The translations under genes were made by a program, and so were the position numbers. 64,000 bases of DNA from an uncultured Parabacteroides sp. (GTDB taxonomy: Bacteria > Bacteroidota > Bacteroidia > Bacteroidales > Tannerellaceae), in the NCBI GenBank assembly GCA_900770835.1, contig CAAGLQ010000023.1, positions 57,803 to 121,802 on the forward strand. The letters run 5' to 3'. Below are positions 7,024 through 16,366 of this stretch, in pieces. A model generated the notes under the pieces. The model saw nothing but the letters and a program-made list of their open reading frames with translations, had not been told where the DNA came from and did no database searches. Positions within the stretch are counted from its first letter, which is position 1; every line of letters starts with the position of its first letter.

Positions 7024-8919
7024 TCACTCCCCCTCCTGTCCACCAGATAACAACACTTTAACTCTCCCCTCGATCATTCGCATCGCCTTTGCGTCATCCG
7101 ACCGAATAGGACGCTTGGTAATCGTCTTGTACTTCCACCAATCAATAGCTTCGCTGATTAGCTTGGCGGAGCGTTCCAGATCCACGCCCTGGGATAACAA
7201 CTTACCTTGCAGCATCTGGCAGAAAGCATCCTCCTCGGCCTGTTCTTTGCGCAATTCCTTACGCATTTCGATCATCATCGGGAGGATGATGAGATAATCC
7301 TTGCGTTTATGTCGGGCATGCAAATAGTAATCAACCTCCACAAGAGACATCCGGTCATAGTTCAGATAGAGATCATCATAGCTCAATAGATACGTCACTC
7401 TGTGTGAGCGTTTACGCCAATCATATCTGTCGTAAGGCAGATATTTAAATCCAAGCCTTTTGCCAGAACTGGTCTCACACTCTTCCAAAGTATAGACACC
7501 AGATTCAGGGATGGCCGGCATAGTATACTCGCTATACTCTCGGAGGAAATGCCTCTCAATGAAATCTTTATACGCATAAGAGCTTCCATAACCAATCCTA
7601 TTCTCATTTCTCACGAACACAATCCGGCTGCCTCGTTTCAAGGTGCTGTTGATCCGAGCACTCCAATCCTTAAAAGACTCATGACCATCCGTCAGTGACG
7701 GCTCATCGTCATAGACTAAGCGGAACGCACCCTCCGCCGAATCGGGATTGAACAAATTGATGCCCTGCCGGATGGGCTGTAGAATCTCAGTCGAGTCCAA
7801 GAGTCCCTGCAAGAAAATCACAATCCTACGATACTTTTCATCCTTTCGCTCTAATTCAGACTGATAGTTCTCCTTATCATAAACCAACTCCGTGGCATAC
7901 ATCCGATCCATGATCTCCTGCATCTCCTTCCTCCGGGGAAACATTCGCTCACTGACCTCGATATGGTCAGACTCCAAGAGATAGACATTCCCGCCATTGC
8001 GCACCAGAAAGTAGGTGTGACGATTCCACATGCGCATCATCTCCTCGTACCTCGCGTCCCCATACTGTTTCGTGAAGCGGCTGGGTTTCATGGCCACAAT
8101 ACCCTTTGCATCCGGCAAGATAAGATCAACATGGTTATCTGCTTTCAGCCACTCGACAAACTCATCAATACGGGACGCATCGATGCCGCCATCGGAAAGG
8201 ATCTGGCATTCCTCGGCCATGAAAAGCACCTGCTGATGCAGGGTTAGTGGCACATCCATCCCAGCAGGCTCGCCAATGAGTACCTGCTCCACCGTTTGAT
8301 CTTCTCCAAGGTACAACTGGATCATGGAGAGTACGCTGAGCGCTTTTTTCAGCTGCTTCCTATAGACAGCAGCAGCCTGTTGCAGCGAATTGAGCTTCTC
8401 CTGCATTCGCCGACGCAACACTTCACTACGGTACTTGGACATCGTGACAAGATCGTCCAATCGACGTTCAAGTAGCCGGCTGCGTTGAACAATCGCTTCC
8501 AGTTGTGACGCAGACCGCATTGTCGCCAACTCCGTAACCGAAGCATTCTCGTCTTGCGACACTTCATCGTTAGCTACAGACAGTCCGTCTGGCACAAAAG
8601 TACCATCGGAGAAACCCTCGGCCTGCTGATAGAGCAAGTTGGGATCGGGTACATAGCGATTCCGATGCGATTTGATGAATTCGTCCAACAACTCGGAACC
8701 ATACGATTCATAGATCATATTGCGTTCCAAATCTTGCACACAGTCATAGCATACACGAATACCATATTCGCTCTCCTTTATCTGACTGATGTGAATCAAA
8801 TCATCCCCGTGAAAGAAATAATCACCCACACGAATCGTATCCTTATCGCGACAAAGTGCACTCTCCTCTTGGGAAAGAGGCACAACCACATTGCAAACCT
8901 TTGAAATTTCTGTTCCCAT
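7024..8919 (-). CDS. Unrecognised large protein with central coiled coil, 631 residues
   Basis: A long soluble protein. Roughly residues 135-215 form a strong Arg/Glu/Leu heptad region (RSRLLERRLDDLVTMSKYRS.., then MQEKLNSLQQAAAVYRKQLKK). The second half is rich in Tyr, Arg and Asp with LLSYDDLYLNYDRMSLVEVDYYLHARHKRKDY, and the C-terminal 100 residues are charged and helical. I see no Walker, nuclease or membrane motif. It lies 10 bp after the 8930-9781 gene and shares module 6. A structural or DNA-organising role is conceivable only by analogy with its coiled coil. Confidence 0.75.
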   Translation of the reverse strand: MGTEISKVCNVVVPLSQEESALCRDKDTIRVGDYFFHGDDLIHISQIKESEYGIRVCYDCVQDLERNMIYESYGSELLDEFIKSHRNRYVPDPNLLYQQAEGFSDGTFVPDGLSVANDEVSQDENASVTELATMRSASQLEAIVQRSRLLERRLDDLVTMSKYRSEVLRRRMQEKLNSLQQAAAVYRKQLKKALSVLSMIQLYLGEDQTVEQVLIGEPAGMDVPLTLHQQVLFMAEECQILSDGGIDASRIDEFVEWLKADNHVDLILPDAKGIVAMKPSRFTKQYGDARYEEMMRMWNRHTYFLVRNGGNVYLLESDHIEVSERMFPRRKEMQEIMDRMYATELVYDKENYQSELERKDEKYRRIVIFLQGLLDSTEILQPIRQGINLFNPDSAEGAFRLVYDDEPSLTDGHESFKDWSARINSTLKRGSRIVFVRNENRIGYGSSYAYKDFIERHFLREYSEYTMPAIPESGVYTLEECETSSGKRLGFKYLPYDRYDWRKRSHRVTYLLSYDDLYLNYDRMSLVEVDYYLHARHKRKDYLIILPMMIEMRKELRKEQAEEDAFCQMLQGKLLSQGVDLERSAKLISEAIDWWKYKTITKRPIRSDDAKAMRMIEGRVKVLLSGGQEGE

Positions 8920-8929
8920 AGACTGCAGA

Positions 8930-9781
8930 TTAGGAAATTAACGCTTTTATCTCTGGAATAACCCATATCCGTTTATTGGACGGGAACAAATGAACACAAT
9001 TAAAGGCGTCTTTGGCAACGACCAGTCCCTCATTAACCGAAGAAACAGTCAGATTAGGGAAACAAGGATCGAGAACGCTACTATCAACACTCATAGGTTC
9101 AGAATCGGAAATATAGTCATTATGAAAACGATCACCTACCTTTAACGACCCTAATAACTCAACCCTACCAACAACCGAATGTTCGGAGTCAATATCCCCT
9201 TCTTCATTATAAGGAATATAAGGAACTGACAATGTCATCGGAACAGGCAGTGGTGCACTGACAACTAAAGTCCCATAATGATCAACCAAAACCTTACTCT
9301 CGATAGAGGCGGCAGACATATATTCTTCGTCTGAACCCCGCAAATCATATTGAAATAATCCTTCAGGTAAACTCTGAACCGCCAAACGCACAGGGGAAAC
9401 AAAACCTACAGCGCATTCACATACCCACTCATCGAGTCCATGTCGCTTAGCGAGAAACTCCAGATCTTCCCGATTGTCCTCAATCACAATGTCTGGGATC
9501 GCCTTTCTGAATGCTTCAGTCAAAGCATACCCACAATCATAATCAAAACTGTAGCCTATATACAACTTTTTAGCAACAGGAACAAACGAAAACTGCGCAA
9601 GCAAACCGGAGCAAACATGATCCTCTTGATAGACCAACACAGCGGCAAGATCACTTGAGTTGCTATGGATACCAACATAATGACCGTCTAAAAGCATCTC
9701 GGTACTCATACCATACTCATAATGCACGAGCCTATCAATTAGCGTCTGCAAAAACGAAAAATCAGCATCTATCTGTTTCAT
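8930..9781 (-). CDS. Unrecognised acidic protein, 283 residues
   Basis: An acidic, Val/Asp/Ser-rich protein starting MKQIDADFSFLQTL. A second ATG at 9787 is also possible. Beta-rich stretches (FVPVAKKLYIGYSFDYDCGYAL, GTLVVSAPLPVPMTLSVPYIPY) suggest a globular beta fold. No family recognised. It is the first gene of a two-gene operon behind module 6, with the coiled-coil protein downstream, so the two products may act together. Confidence 0.7.
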   Translation of the reverse strand: MKQIDADFSFLQTLIDRLVHYEYGMSTEMLLDGHYVGIHSNSSDLAAVLVYQEDHVCSGLLAQFSFVPVAKKLYIGYSFDYDCGYALTEAFRKAIPDIVIEDNREDLEFLAKRHGLDEWVCECAVGFVSPVRLAVQSLPEGLFQYDLRGSDEEYMSAASIESKVLVDHYGTLVVSAPLPVPMTLSVPYIPYNEEGDIDSEHSVVGRVELLGSLKVGDRFHNDYISDSEPMSVDSSVLDPCFPNLTVSSVNEGLVVAKDAFNCVHLFPSNKRIWVIPEIKALIS

Positions 9782-9797
9782 AATCATTTCTTTTACA

Positions 9798-9914
9798 CAA
9801 AAGTACACTTAAATTCGTTACCGATAAAGCAAACTTCAAACTACAACCAACACAAAGGCCAAAAGGACATCATCCAAATCAGAAAAATATAGAATGAAAT
9901 CGTTGTACGATTTC
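9798..9914 (-). promoter_or_regulatory. Promoter module 6 (9781-7024 operon)
   Basis: -7 box TACTTTTG at 9798-9805 (a variant of TATCTTTG), box ATTTGGAT at 9872-9879 (74 bp), and hairpin arms GAAATCG 9896-9902 with CGATTTC 9908-9914. Confidence 0.8.
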
Positions 9915-9973
9915 TCCTCGCAAACGCCTGAAAAGAGAGGTGTTGAGAACACCCCTCCATATAACCCTGCGGA

Positions 9974-10420
9974 CTAATCTAACACAGTCTTCGCAAGATA
10001 GTACTGGTCAATATCCGCTAATTCATCAAGGTTCATGTCCTCACATTTCTCAAAGGAAACCACCAGAGACTGAATATCCTCATTCCAAACCAAGCCTGTC
10101 ACAGCATCGCGTACAGGCACATATTCTGCGCCATTCCACGTAGAGCTCACCTCGCAAAACACATAATGACCCACTGGCATAGGCTCGCCGGAATGTTCAG
10201 CCATATAGCGTCTCACATGATCAATCAGTTCTTTAGTCATCGCTGCTAAATCAATGCCATCCTGTGTATCAATAATGGATTGCTCATTCAAGGAAAAATC
10301 ATAATCATGGGGATCAACACAAACCTGATCCGCTTTCTGCATTGCCTCTTCCTCACTCTCGGCAAAAACCTCCACGTCCACCGTGGCATAGTAATTATAA
10401 TGAACTACATACTTCTTCAT
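9974..10420 (-). CDS. Small MKKY-type protein, 148 residues
   Basis: The start MKKYVVHYNYYATVDVEV followed by EVFAESEEEAMQKADQV resembles the one-strand, one-helix DpnD/PcfM-like small proteins common on conjugative elements. Here it is extended by about 90 residues ending DQYYLAKTVLD. The ATG at 10420 replaces an in-frame TTG at 10426. It is the last gene of the operon behind module 7. Biochemical role unknown; the family link is a visual match only. Confidence 0.65.
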   Translation of the reverse strand: MKKYVVHYNYYATVDVEVFAESEEEAMQKADQVCVDPHDYDFSLNEQSIIDTQDGIDLAAMTKELIDHVRRYMAEHSGEPMPVGHYVFCEVSSTWNGAEYVPVRDAVTGLVWNEDIQSLVVSFEKCEDMNLDELADIDQYYLAKTVLD

Positions 10421-10452
10421 AACCAAATATCATTTAAACAATTAGCAATCAA

Positions 10453-11205
10453 TTAACCCAACTCACACGCATTTCCTACCTCCCGATTGAAACAGATATG
10501 CTGTAGATAATCATCGAAACTGACTCCATGGCAATTCGCTGACCACCGGTTAAATAAACGTTCTTGCTTTTCACCAATGTATCTATCTATAACGTCCAAT
10601 CGACAAAAAGAACAACCATCGGCTTCATAAGTAGAGACAAATAAACATTCAATACGTTCTTCTCGAGCCTCTGACCCATTATCTGCTTTGAGACGAATGG
10701 ATACACGTACATCCGTATGGTTGATCTGTGCATCCACCTCATAACGTTGGTAGTTCCCGGTATGGAGATACCCTGCTCCATACAACAGCGAGACAGCCAT
10801 CTTCTTCGCATCCTTGGCATAAAGCTGCATTGCCAGAGCAAAAGAATCCTCAAAATACCGATTATAATCTACCTTATACGAATACTGTATCATACTCTTC
10901 GGTTGTTTCATGGGATAATCCTTAGAAAGCGTTTCGGTGTAAACCGGCAAATCTAAACTATCAAATTCAGATTTAACTATCTCATAACTGGAATCATCCG
11001 GCATAATCAATTTATACGCAGGAACAGCAAAGCGTGCGGCATGATCGTATGCCATCTGCTCCTCGTAGGACATTCGGTTATACCGACGCCCACTGATAGG
11101 TCGGCGGGCAGATTTAAAACCTGTCGCTTTCGACTTGCCATACTTTGCGCCAAAATCCATCATTGTGCCCACAAAACCATTGTCAAACCTATACATCTTA
11201 GCCAT
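10453..11205 (-). CDS. Unrecognised 250-residue protein, paralog of 20559-21287
   Basis: This protein and the 20559-21287 product share YEEQ/YREQ-LEY followed by FAVPxYxI, SxxKxEFDxLxLP, YxVDY/YRLDY before an aromatic stretch, and an A-x-DA+KM-x(3)-LxY-AGYLxTxN segment. They are clearly diverged paralogs. A strong Shine-Dalgarno-like AAGGAGG precedes the ATG at 11205. The start is only 2 bp after the stop of the 11208-11795 gene, implying coupled translation. No catalytic motif is visible and the function is unknown. Confidence 0.75.
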   Translation of the reverse strand: MAKMYRFDNGFVGTMMDFGAKYGKSKATGFKSARRPISGRRYNRMSYEEQMAYDHAARFAVPAYKLIMPDDSSYEIVKSEFDSLDLPVYTETLSKDYPMKQPKSMIQYSYKVDYNRYFEDSFALAMQLYAKDAKKMAVSLLYGAGYLHTGNYQRYEVDAQINHTDVRVSIRLKADNGSEAREERIECLFVSTYEADGCSFCRLDVIDRYIGEKQERLFNRWSANCHGVSFDDYLQHICFNREVGNACELG

Positions 11206-11207
11206 GA

Positions 11208-11795
11208 TCAATCCTCCTTAATAACCACATAAGACATATGCTTCTCTAACCACTCCTTAATATAATCCATGTTGTACTCACTTGTGATGACAGCCACATG
11301 ACTGCCCACTTGCGTAAAGCGTGACGATTCATAGGAATCAATCCATTGCTTCAACGATTTTACAGAGGGATCAATTTCATCGAAGTAATGATCCAGCTCA
11401 GAAATAGGCTCCTCAAACTGAACCACCATCGTATGGTATTCGTTTTCACTCTCCTTATTTGAAGAGCCAAGATCCGTGCGATCTTTCCCTACAGCTCGTT
11501 CTAACAAACGCAAGACAGAAAGCAGGTCATCAATATTATCTGTATGGTTAGAGTATAAATTTTCAAACGAACCAGATTCCTTGTCGTTAGCCATAATCAC
11601 AAAACCGTCTCCACTTCGGCGTACACCTTTAATAACCCCGATAGCATACTCGTCATCCGTGCCCAGCACCACCGTCTCATAGTCGGGATTATCCAAAACA
11701 ACAGGCGAGCCATCCTTGGGCAACATCATCAGAATACTCTGTTTTGTCTCATTAATCAAAGCGGTTCGACGCTTAAAAAGAATCTCATGTATCAT
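11208..11795 (-). CDS. Unrecognised acidic protein, 195 residues
   Basis: First gene of the three-gene operon behind module 7. The ATG at 11795 (MIHEILFKRRTALINETKQS) is used rather than the TTG at 11801. The middle is beta-rich (ETVVLGTDDEYAIGVIKGVRR) and the C-terminus is charged with a predicted helix (DYIKEWLEKHMSYVVIKED). No family recognised. Confidence 0.7.
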   Translation of the reverse strand: MIHEILFKRRTALINETKQSILMMLPKDGSPVVLDNPDYETVVLGTDDEYAIGVIKGVRRSGDGFVIMANDKESGSFENLYSNHTDNIDDLLSVLRLLERAVGKDRTDLGSSNKESENEYHTMVVQFEEPISELDHYFDEIDPSVKSLKQWIDSYESSRFTQVGSHVAVITSEYNMDYIKEWLEKHMSYVVIKED

Positions 11796-11832
11796 ATTCA
11801 ATTCATCTATTTAGTTCATAACTTTCTCTACA

Positions 11833-11951
11833 CAAAGATACTAACAACGCACCTACACAACTAATAAACAGCATCATACCGCCTCATAAAACCCTTCATG
11901 AAACTAACTCCAAATCAGAGGATATAAAGAATGACCTCTTGTAACGAGGTC
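11833..11951 (-). promoter_or_regulatory. Promoter module 7 (11795-9974 operon)
   Basis: -7 box TATCTTTG at 11833-11840, box ATTTGGAG at 11908-11915 (75 bp), hairpin arms GACCTC 11933-11938 and GAGGTC 11946-11951. Almost the whole 120 bp matches module 10 (16980-17098). Confidence 0.87.
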
Positions 11952-11953
11952 TC

Positions 11954-11985
11954 AAAAAAGAATAATGCGGGCAACATGTACCCGC
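11954..11985 (-). terminator. Terminator after the 12015-12368 gene
   Basis: Minus-strand stem GCGGG/CCCGC followed by a T-rich run ending in six T. Confidence 0.7.
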
Positions 11986-12014
11986 TACCCAATAAGAGAT
12001 CAGAGAAAGAAGAA

Positions 12015-12368
12015 CTATTCATCACCTTCTTCATCACCATCCTCGGACCCATCATAATCCTCCTCCTCATAGACTACTTTCACGCCACGATACAGGGATT
12101 TGAACGCATCAATGGTACACTGCTCAATTTCACTGTCATCAGCAGAATTAATCACCAGCTCCTTTGTCCAAAAATCAAAGGAGAACGAAATAAGGGTGTC
12201 ACTATACCTGTCCTCGGTCTTATAAACAGTCGCATCCACGTAATCAACAGTGCCACTCAGCAACTCGACAAGATGTCGATCATAGGTAAACGTGTTGTTA
12301 TTCGGACAGTCCTTTCGGGTGATCTTATGAATCAGTTTCAGTATAAAACCATATTTCTTTGAAGCCAT
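12015..12368 (-). CDS. Unrecognised 117-residue protein with acidic tail
   Basis: A single-gene unit behind module 8. The N-terminus is basic (MASKKYGFILKLIHKITRKDCP) and the last 20 residues are almost all Glu, Asp, Gly and Tyr (EEEDYDGSEDGDEEGDE). Such polarity is common in small regulators and chaperone-like proteins, but no family is recognised. Confidence 0.7.
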   Translation of the reverse strand: MASKKYGFILKLIHKITRKDCPNNNTFTYDRHLVELLSGTVDYVDATVYKTEDRYSDTLISFSFDFWTKELVINSADDSEIEQCTIDAFKSLYRGVKVVYEEEDYDGSEDGDEEGDE

Positions 12369-12402
12369 AGATGATCTGTTTTAGTTATCCTTTTGTATGA
12401 CA

Positions 12403-12519
12403 CAAAGATACGAACGCCCTAACCGATAAACAAGCCTTTAGCAACCTCGCTCTGACATAGCGTATAGTTCTAAATATCACCAATATAGAAGAAATCAGAA
12501 TGACCACGGGTAGGTGGTC
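12403..12519 (-). promoter_or_regulatory. Promoter module 8 (12015-12368 gene)
   Basis: -7 box TATCTTTG at 12403-12410, degenerate TATTGGTG box at 12478-12485 (75 bp) and hairpin arms GACCAC 12502-12507 with GTGGTC 12514-12519. The hairpin faces the divergent plus-strand gene at 12627. Confidence 0.8.
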
Positions 12520-12578
12520 AAATTCCCAGAATGTGAAACAGATGACCTCCACACCGAAGAACGAAAAAGATTAATTTC

Positions 12579-12586
12579 TAAATTTG
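12579..12586 (+). promoter_or_regulatory. -7 box for the plus-strand metallopeptidase-like gene
   Basis: TAAATTTG matches TAnnTTTG and lies 40 bp before the ATG. I see no clear -33 element and no ATTTGGAG box at the expected distance, so this gene appears to be outside the module-driven set. Confidence 0.5.
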
Positions 12587-12626
12587 CCATTTCAACAATA
12601 ACAACCAAACACCAATAAAAATAGCT

Positions 12627-13607
12627 ATGGAAAAAGAACAGCCGAAAGTCACCTTCCCGAACGGGCAAGCATTCACCGATAAGGCGAAAGAAGCTATACA
12701 GGGCGGTATAGCATGGCTTCACAACTGGTATAGTGAACGAGCTAAGATGATACGACAGAACGGAGAACCATTCATGTCGGCCGAGATACGGGACAAGATA
12801 GCCGAGAGACTCTCCAATCTCAAAATATTCGGTGGCGATCAAGTAGTAGAGAACATCCAAGAAGGCATAGCCAAAGGAGAACTGCACCCAACACCATTAG
12901 GCGTGGATAGTTGGAAAGATGATAAATACCTTGACAACCTACGGAAACACACCAAGAACATCGACCATATGGGAGCAACTTGGCAAAACATTGAAGAAAA
13001 ACCTATTTACCTGAACGAGGGACACATAGAGGCCAACCAAAAACTGGGCTACACATCAAAGGATAAGCTGATTGGAGTCATCGGCCCGATTGATGAACTT
13101 GCCGTACACGAGGCCACCCATGCCTCAGACATAGACCAGCAAAATACCGATCGAATCGGGTACATCACTGATACCGATATACTGAGTTCCTATCGAAACC
13201 AGCCCAGAGAAATCTATGCTCGACTAAATAACTTACGGTATCGGTTGCAAGTCAGTCCAACCAAGGTGTTCACCGTGGAAGAGGTAGCCGAACTTCGCAA
13301 AAAATGCGAGAAAGATATGAAATATTTTGAGCAAAAGCGGAACGATCCGACCGTAGACATCCAGCAATTGGTGAAAGAACCCGGACGACTTTACGACGAC
13401 ATGCTATTTGACCGATTTAGTGACGAACAAATCTGCAATCTTTTGAACAATGTTGCCCAGCATCGGCAGTCAAACCAACTGGACGAACTGCACCAACAAC
13501 AACAAAAACCGGAAGACAAAACCACACTGTACGCAGAGGTTAGTAAAAAGAAAGGCTACGCACAAGACATAGAACAAACCCACAGGCGGGGCATTCATAT
13601 GGGGTGA
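12627..13607 (+). CDS. Putative zinc-metallopeptidase-like protein with HEATH motif
   Basis: One of few plus-strand genes in the left 46 kb. The 326-residue product has an HExxH zinc-binding motif (VHEATHASD) around residue 157, in a GPIDELAVHEATHASDID context, which is how gluzincin-type domains begin. A downstream Glu ligand may lie in QPREIYARLNNLRYRL, as in many HExxH enzymes where a following helix contributes ExxxR or ExxxA. No signal peptide is seen, so it would act in the cytoplasm or be delivered by another route. It could process an incoming or plasmid protein, or be a toxin-like effector; both are speculation. Convergent with nrdD. Confidence 0.7.
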   Translation: MEKEQPKVTFPNGQAFTDKAKEAIQGGIAWLHNWYSERAKMIRQNGEPFMSAEIRDKIAERLSNLKIFGGDQVVENIQEGIAKGELHPTPLGVDSWKDDKYLDNLRKHTKNIDHMGATWQNIEEKPIYLNEGHIEANQKLGYTSKDKLIGVIGPIDELAVHEATHASDIDQQNTDRIGYITDTDILSSYRNQPREIYARLNNLRYRLQVSPTKVFTVEEVAELRKKCEKDMKYFEQKRNDPTVDIQQLVKEPGRLYDDMLFDRFSDEQICNLLNNVAQHRQSNQLDELHQQQQKPEDKTTLYAEVSKKKGYAQDIEQTHRRGIHMG

Positions 13608-13610
13608 TAG

Positions 13611-13637
13611 AAAAAAAGGCAACCCTATTGGATTGCC
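13611..13637 (-). terminator. Terminator after nrdD
   Basis: Minus-strand stem GGCAA/TTGCC followed by seven T, immediately beyond the nrdD stop and just past the stop of the convergent plus-strand gene. Confidence 0.75.
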
Positions 13638-13656
13638 CTCTATACTAAGAAATCAA

Positions 13657-15867
13657 CTACGCCTCATGCGTCACCCGATCATTCAACTCCGCCAGCTTAC
13701 CTCTATTCCAGCGATCCGTTGTACCCACCAGATAACCCGTGATACGCTGCAACCGATCAATATGCGAACCTCCACACTTCGGACAGACCTTCAGACCAGC
13801 GTCCGCATTCTCAAACCCGCAATCCAAGCAACGGTTGCGATTGTGATTAACCGACCCATAACCAATGTTATACCGATCCATCATATCCACCACCTGCATG
13901 ATAGCCGCCGGATTATGGGTTGCGTCACCGTCCAACTCCACATAGAAGATATGACCACCACGAGTCAAGTCATGATAAGGAGCCTCGATTTCCGCCTTAT
14001 GCCGTGCGGTGCACTGATAATACACCGGCACATGATTAGAATTCGTATAGTAATCCCGATCCGTGATGCCCGGCAAAACACCGAAATCCTTTTTGTCTCT
14101 GCGTGTGAAACGTCCAGAAAGACCTTCCGCAGGAGTAGCCAATACACTATAATTATGCTGATAACACTCAGAAAAATCATTAGCCCGATCTCGCATATAG
14201 GTTACGATACGCAAACCCAGCTGCTGTGCCTCGTCGCTCTCCCCATGATGCTTTCCGATCAAGGCAACCAAACACTCCGCCAAACCAATAAAACCAATAC
14301 CCAATGTACCTTGATTGATTACGGCCGCCACAGTATCATCCGGACGTAATTGCTCGGAGCCAATCCACAGAGACGACATCAATAAGGGGAACTGCTTAGC
14401 CAATGCCGACTTCTGAAACTCCATACGCTCATGCAGCTGCTTTGCGGTCAACTCCAGCAGAGCATCCAACTTGGCGAAAAACAGGTCAATACGCTCATTC
14501 ACGTTCTCCACCTGACGACATTCCAGTGCTAACTTAACGATATTAATCGTAGAGAAAGAGAGGTTACCACGACCGATAGAAGTCTTCGGGCCAAAACGAT
14601 TCTCAAACACACGTGTACGACAACCCATGGTAGCCACCTCGTGCTCATACCGTTTCGGATCATCCGCACGCCACTCCTCGCTCTGATTGTAGGTCGCGTC
14701 CAGATTCAAGAAGTTCGGGAAGAAACGCCGAGCCGTCACCTTACAAGCCAACTGATACAGATCATAGTTTGGATCGGTTGGGAGATAAGAGACTCCTCTC
14801 TTTTTCTTCCAGATCTGGATCGGGAAAATAGCCGTTTCCCCATTGCCAACCCCCTCATAGGTAGAGTTCAGTAACTCACGGATCACGCAACGCCCCTCGG
14901 CAGAGGTATCCGTACCGTAGTTGATCGAGCTAAACACCACTTGGTTACCACCCCGAGAATGAATCGTATTCATGTTGTGGATAAAAGCCTCCATAGCCTG
15001 ATGAACACGGCTAACCGTCATATTGATGGCGTGCTGACGCAAACGATAAGTCCCAGACAAACCATCCAACTCAGCCATCGTATATTCTTTAATTGGAGCG
15101 TCATACAACTCAGACAAATCTTGTCCATAGACAGCCTCCAGCTTCATCAATTCCTCGATATAGGTGGAACGTACAAACGGAGCCATGTAGAAATCAAACG
15201 CAGGGATAGCCTGCCCGCCGTGCATCTCATTCTGAGCTGTCTCAAACGAGATACAAGCCAACACACTGGCCGTCTCGATCCGCTTGGCCGGGCGGGAAGA
15301 ACCATGACCAGCCACAAAGCCTTGATGCAAGATCTTATCCAACGGATGCTGCACACAAGTGAAGCTTTTGGTCGGGTAGTAATCCTTGTCATGGATATGC
15401 AGATAATTCTTAGCCACTGCCTCCTTCACGTCAGTGCTCAACAGGTAATCATCCACAAACGGTTTAGTCGATTCGCTGGCGAACTTCATCATCATGCCCG
15501 CTGGCGTATCAGCGTTCATATTCGCATTCTCTCGGGTAACGTCATTTGACTTAATATTCACGATCTCAAAGAAAACATCGCGCATCTTAGCCTTACGGGC
15601 GATACTACGCTGGTTACGATAGGCGATGTATTTCTGAGCGACATCCTTGCGGCTGCTCTCCATCAATTCAAGTTCCACCATATCCTGAATCCCCTCTACT
15701 GTCATCTGCGTATTCCCCTTGCGAGAGATACGCATGGTAATCTCCTGAATCAAGGAATGGTCAACACCCAATTCAGTGTGAGACATCGCTTTCTGGATAG
15801 CGGAAGAAATCTTCTCCTCATTGAAGCCGACAATACGGCCATCACGTTTTACGACTGTCTGAATCAT
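13657..15867 (-). CDS. nrdD: Anaerobic ribonucleoside-triphosphate reductase
   Basis: The 736-residue product reduces ribonucleoside triphosphates to dNTPs using a glycyl radical under anaerobic conditions. Visible are the N-terminal ATP-cone (VVKRDGRIVGFNEEKISSAIQKAM), the RGGNQVVFSSINYGTDT core, a four-cysteine zinc site near the C-terminus (CLDCG...CPKCG) and the glycyl-radical loop RITGYLVGTTDRWNRG. Length is normal. The activating enzyme NrdG, often encoded next to nrdD, is not in the window, so the host enzyme or a copy elsewhere must generate the radical. It lies 7 bp after a small gene and is driven by module 9. It would raise dNTP supply for plasmid replication in the gut. Confidence 0.95.
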   Translation of the reverse strand: MIQTVVKRDGRIVGFNEEKISSAIQKAMSHTELGVDHSLIQEITMRISRKGNTQMTVEGIQDMVELELMESSRKDVAQKYIAYRNQRSIARKAKMRDVFFEIVNIKSNDVTRENANMNADTPAGMMMKFASESTKPFVDDYLLSTDVKEAVAKNYLHIHDKDYYPTKSFTCVQHPLDKILHQGFVAGHGSSRPAKRIETASVLACISFETAQNEMHGGQAIPAFDFYMAPFVRSTYIEELMKLEAVYGQDLSELYDAPIKEYTMAELDGLSGTYRLRQHAINMTVSRVHQAMEAFIHNMNTIHSRGGNQVVFSSINYGTDTSAEGRCVIRELLNSTYEGVGNGETAIFPIQIWKKKRGVSYLPTDPNYDLYQLACKVTARRFFPNFLNLDATYNQSEEWRADDPKRYEHEVATMGCRTRVFENRFGPKTSIGRGNLSFSTINIVKLALECRQVENVNERIDLFFAKLDALLELTAKQLHERMEFQKSALAKQFPLLMSSLWIGSEQLRPDDTVAAVINQGTLGIGFIGLAECLVALIGKHHGESDEAQQLGLRIVTYMRDRANDFSECYQHNYSVLATPAEGLSGRFTRRDKKDFGVLPGITDRDYYTNSNHVPVYYQCTARHKAEIEAPYHDLTRGGHIFYVELDGDATHNPAAIMQVVDMMDRYNIGYGSVNHNRNRCLDCGFENADAGLKVCPKCGGSHIDRLQRITGYLVGTTDRWNRGKLAELNDRVTHEA

Positions 15868-15874
15868 AGCACTC

Positions 15875-16132
15875 TTATTTTAAACGGTTATCAGCAATCA
15901 AATTACCATTATCAAAAATCTCAATCGTTGGATAAACCCCATCGGGTTTAACAAACTCCTGGGTATCAAATAAAAATTCAGTAGACAAAAGCTCGGCGTC
16001 TCCATTGGAAACATCCTCTTCCGCATACCGCTTCGCAATCTCATCAGCCTCCTGCTTAGAGGAAGCCTCTACGGCAAACTGTTGATCTTGCCAAATAGTT
16101 ACTTTAATGTGTTGATGATATGTAAACTTCAT
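15875..16132 (-). CDS. Small DpnD/PcfM-like protein upstream of nrdD
   Basis: The 85-residue product starts MKFTYHQHIKVTIWQDQQFAVEASSKQEADEIAKRYAEED: one beta hairpin and one helix with an EA.S..EA pattern, similar to the 9974-10420 start and to small MKKY-type proteins on mobile elements. The ATG at 16132 is used because the longer frame (16174) would begin upstream of the transcription start expected from module 9. It is 7 bp from nrdD, so a regulatory or accessory link is possible but unproven. Confidence 0.65.
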   Translation of the reverse strand: MKFTYHQHIKVTIWQDQQFAVEASSKQEADEIAKRYAEEDVSNGDAELLSTEFLFDTQEFVKPDGVYPTIEIFDNGNLIADNRLK

Positions 16133-16155
16133 ATACCTAATATTTTTATCTATTA

Positions 16156-16272
16156 CAAAGATACTGAGAAACATAAACAGGTGAAATTAACCAAGCAAAT
16201 GAACACATGAAAAGAACGATAAAGAACTATTCCCAATTGAGAGAAGAAAGAATGGTGTCTGCTAAAGACACC
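16156..16272 (-). promoter_or_regulatory. Promoter module 9 (nrdD operon)
   Basis: -7 box TATCTTTG at 16156-16163, box AATTGGGA at 16231-16238 (75 bp) and hairpin arms GGTGTCT 16254-16260 with AGACACC 16266-16272. Confidence 0.83.
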
Positions 16273-16295
16273 GAAACTATGCTATAGAAATACCT

Positions 16296-16329
16296 AAAAA
16301 AAGGTCACATACTTCACTGTATATGACCT
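16296..16329 (-). terminator. Terminator after the 16367-16912 gene
   Basis: Minus-strand stem AGGTCATATAC/GTATGTGACCT (11 bp with one wobble) followed by seven T. Confidence 0.85.
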
Positions 16330-16366
16330 AACAATAACATAGACAATTACGTCCCCGATTAAATAA

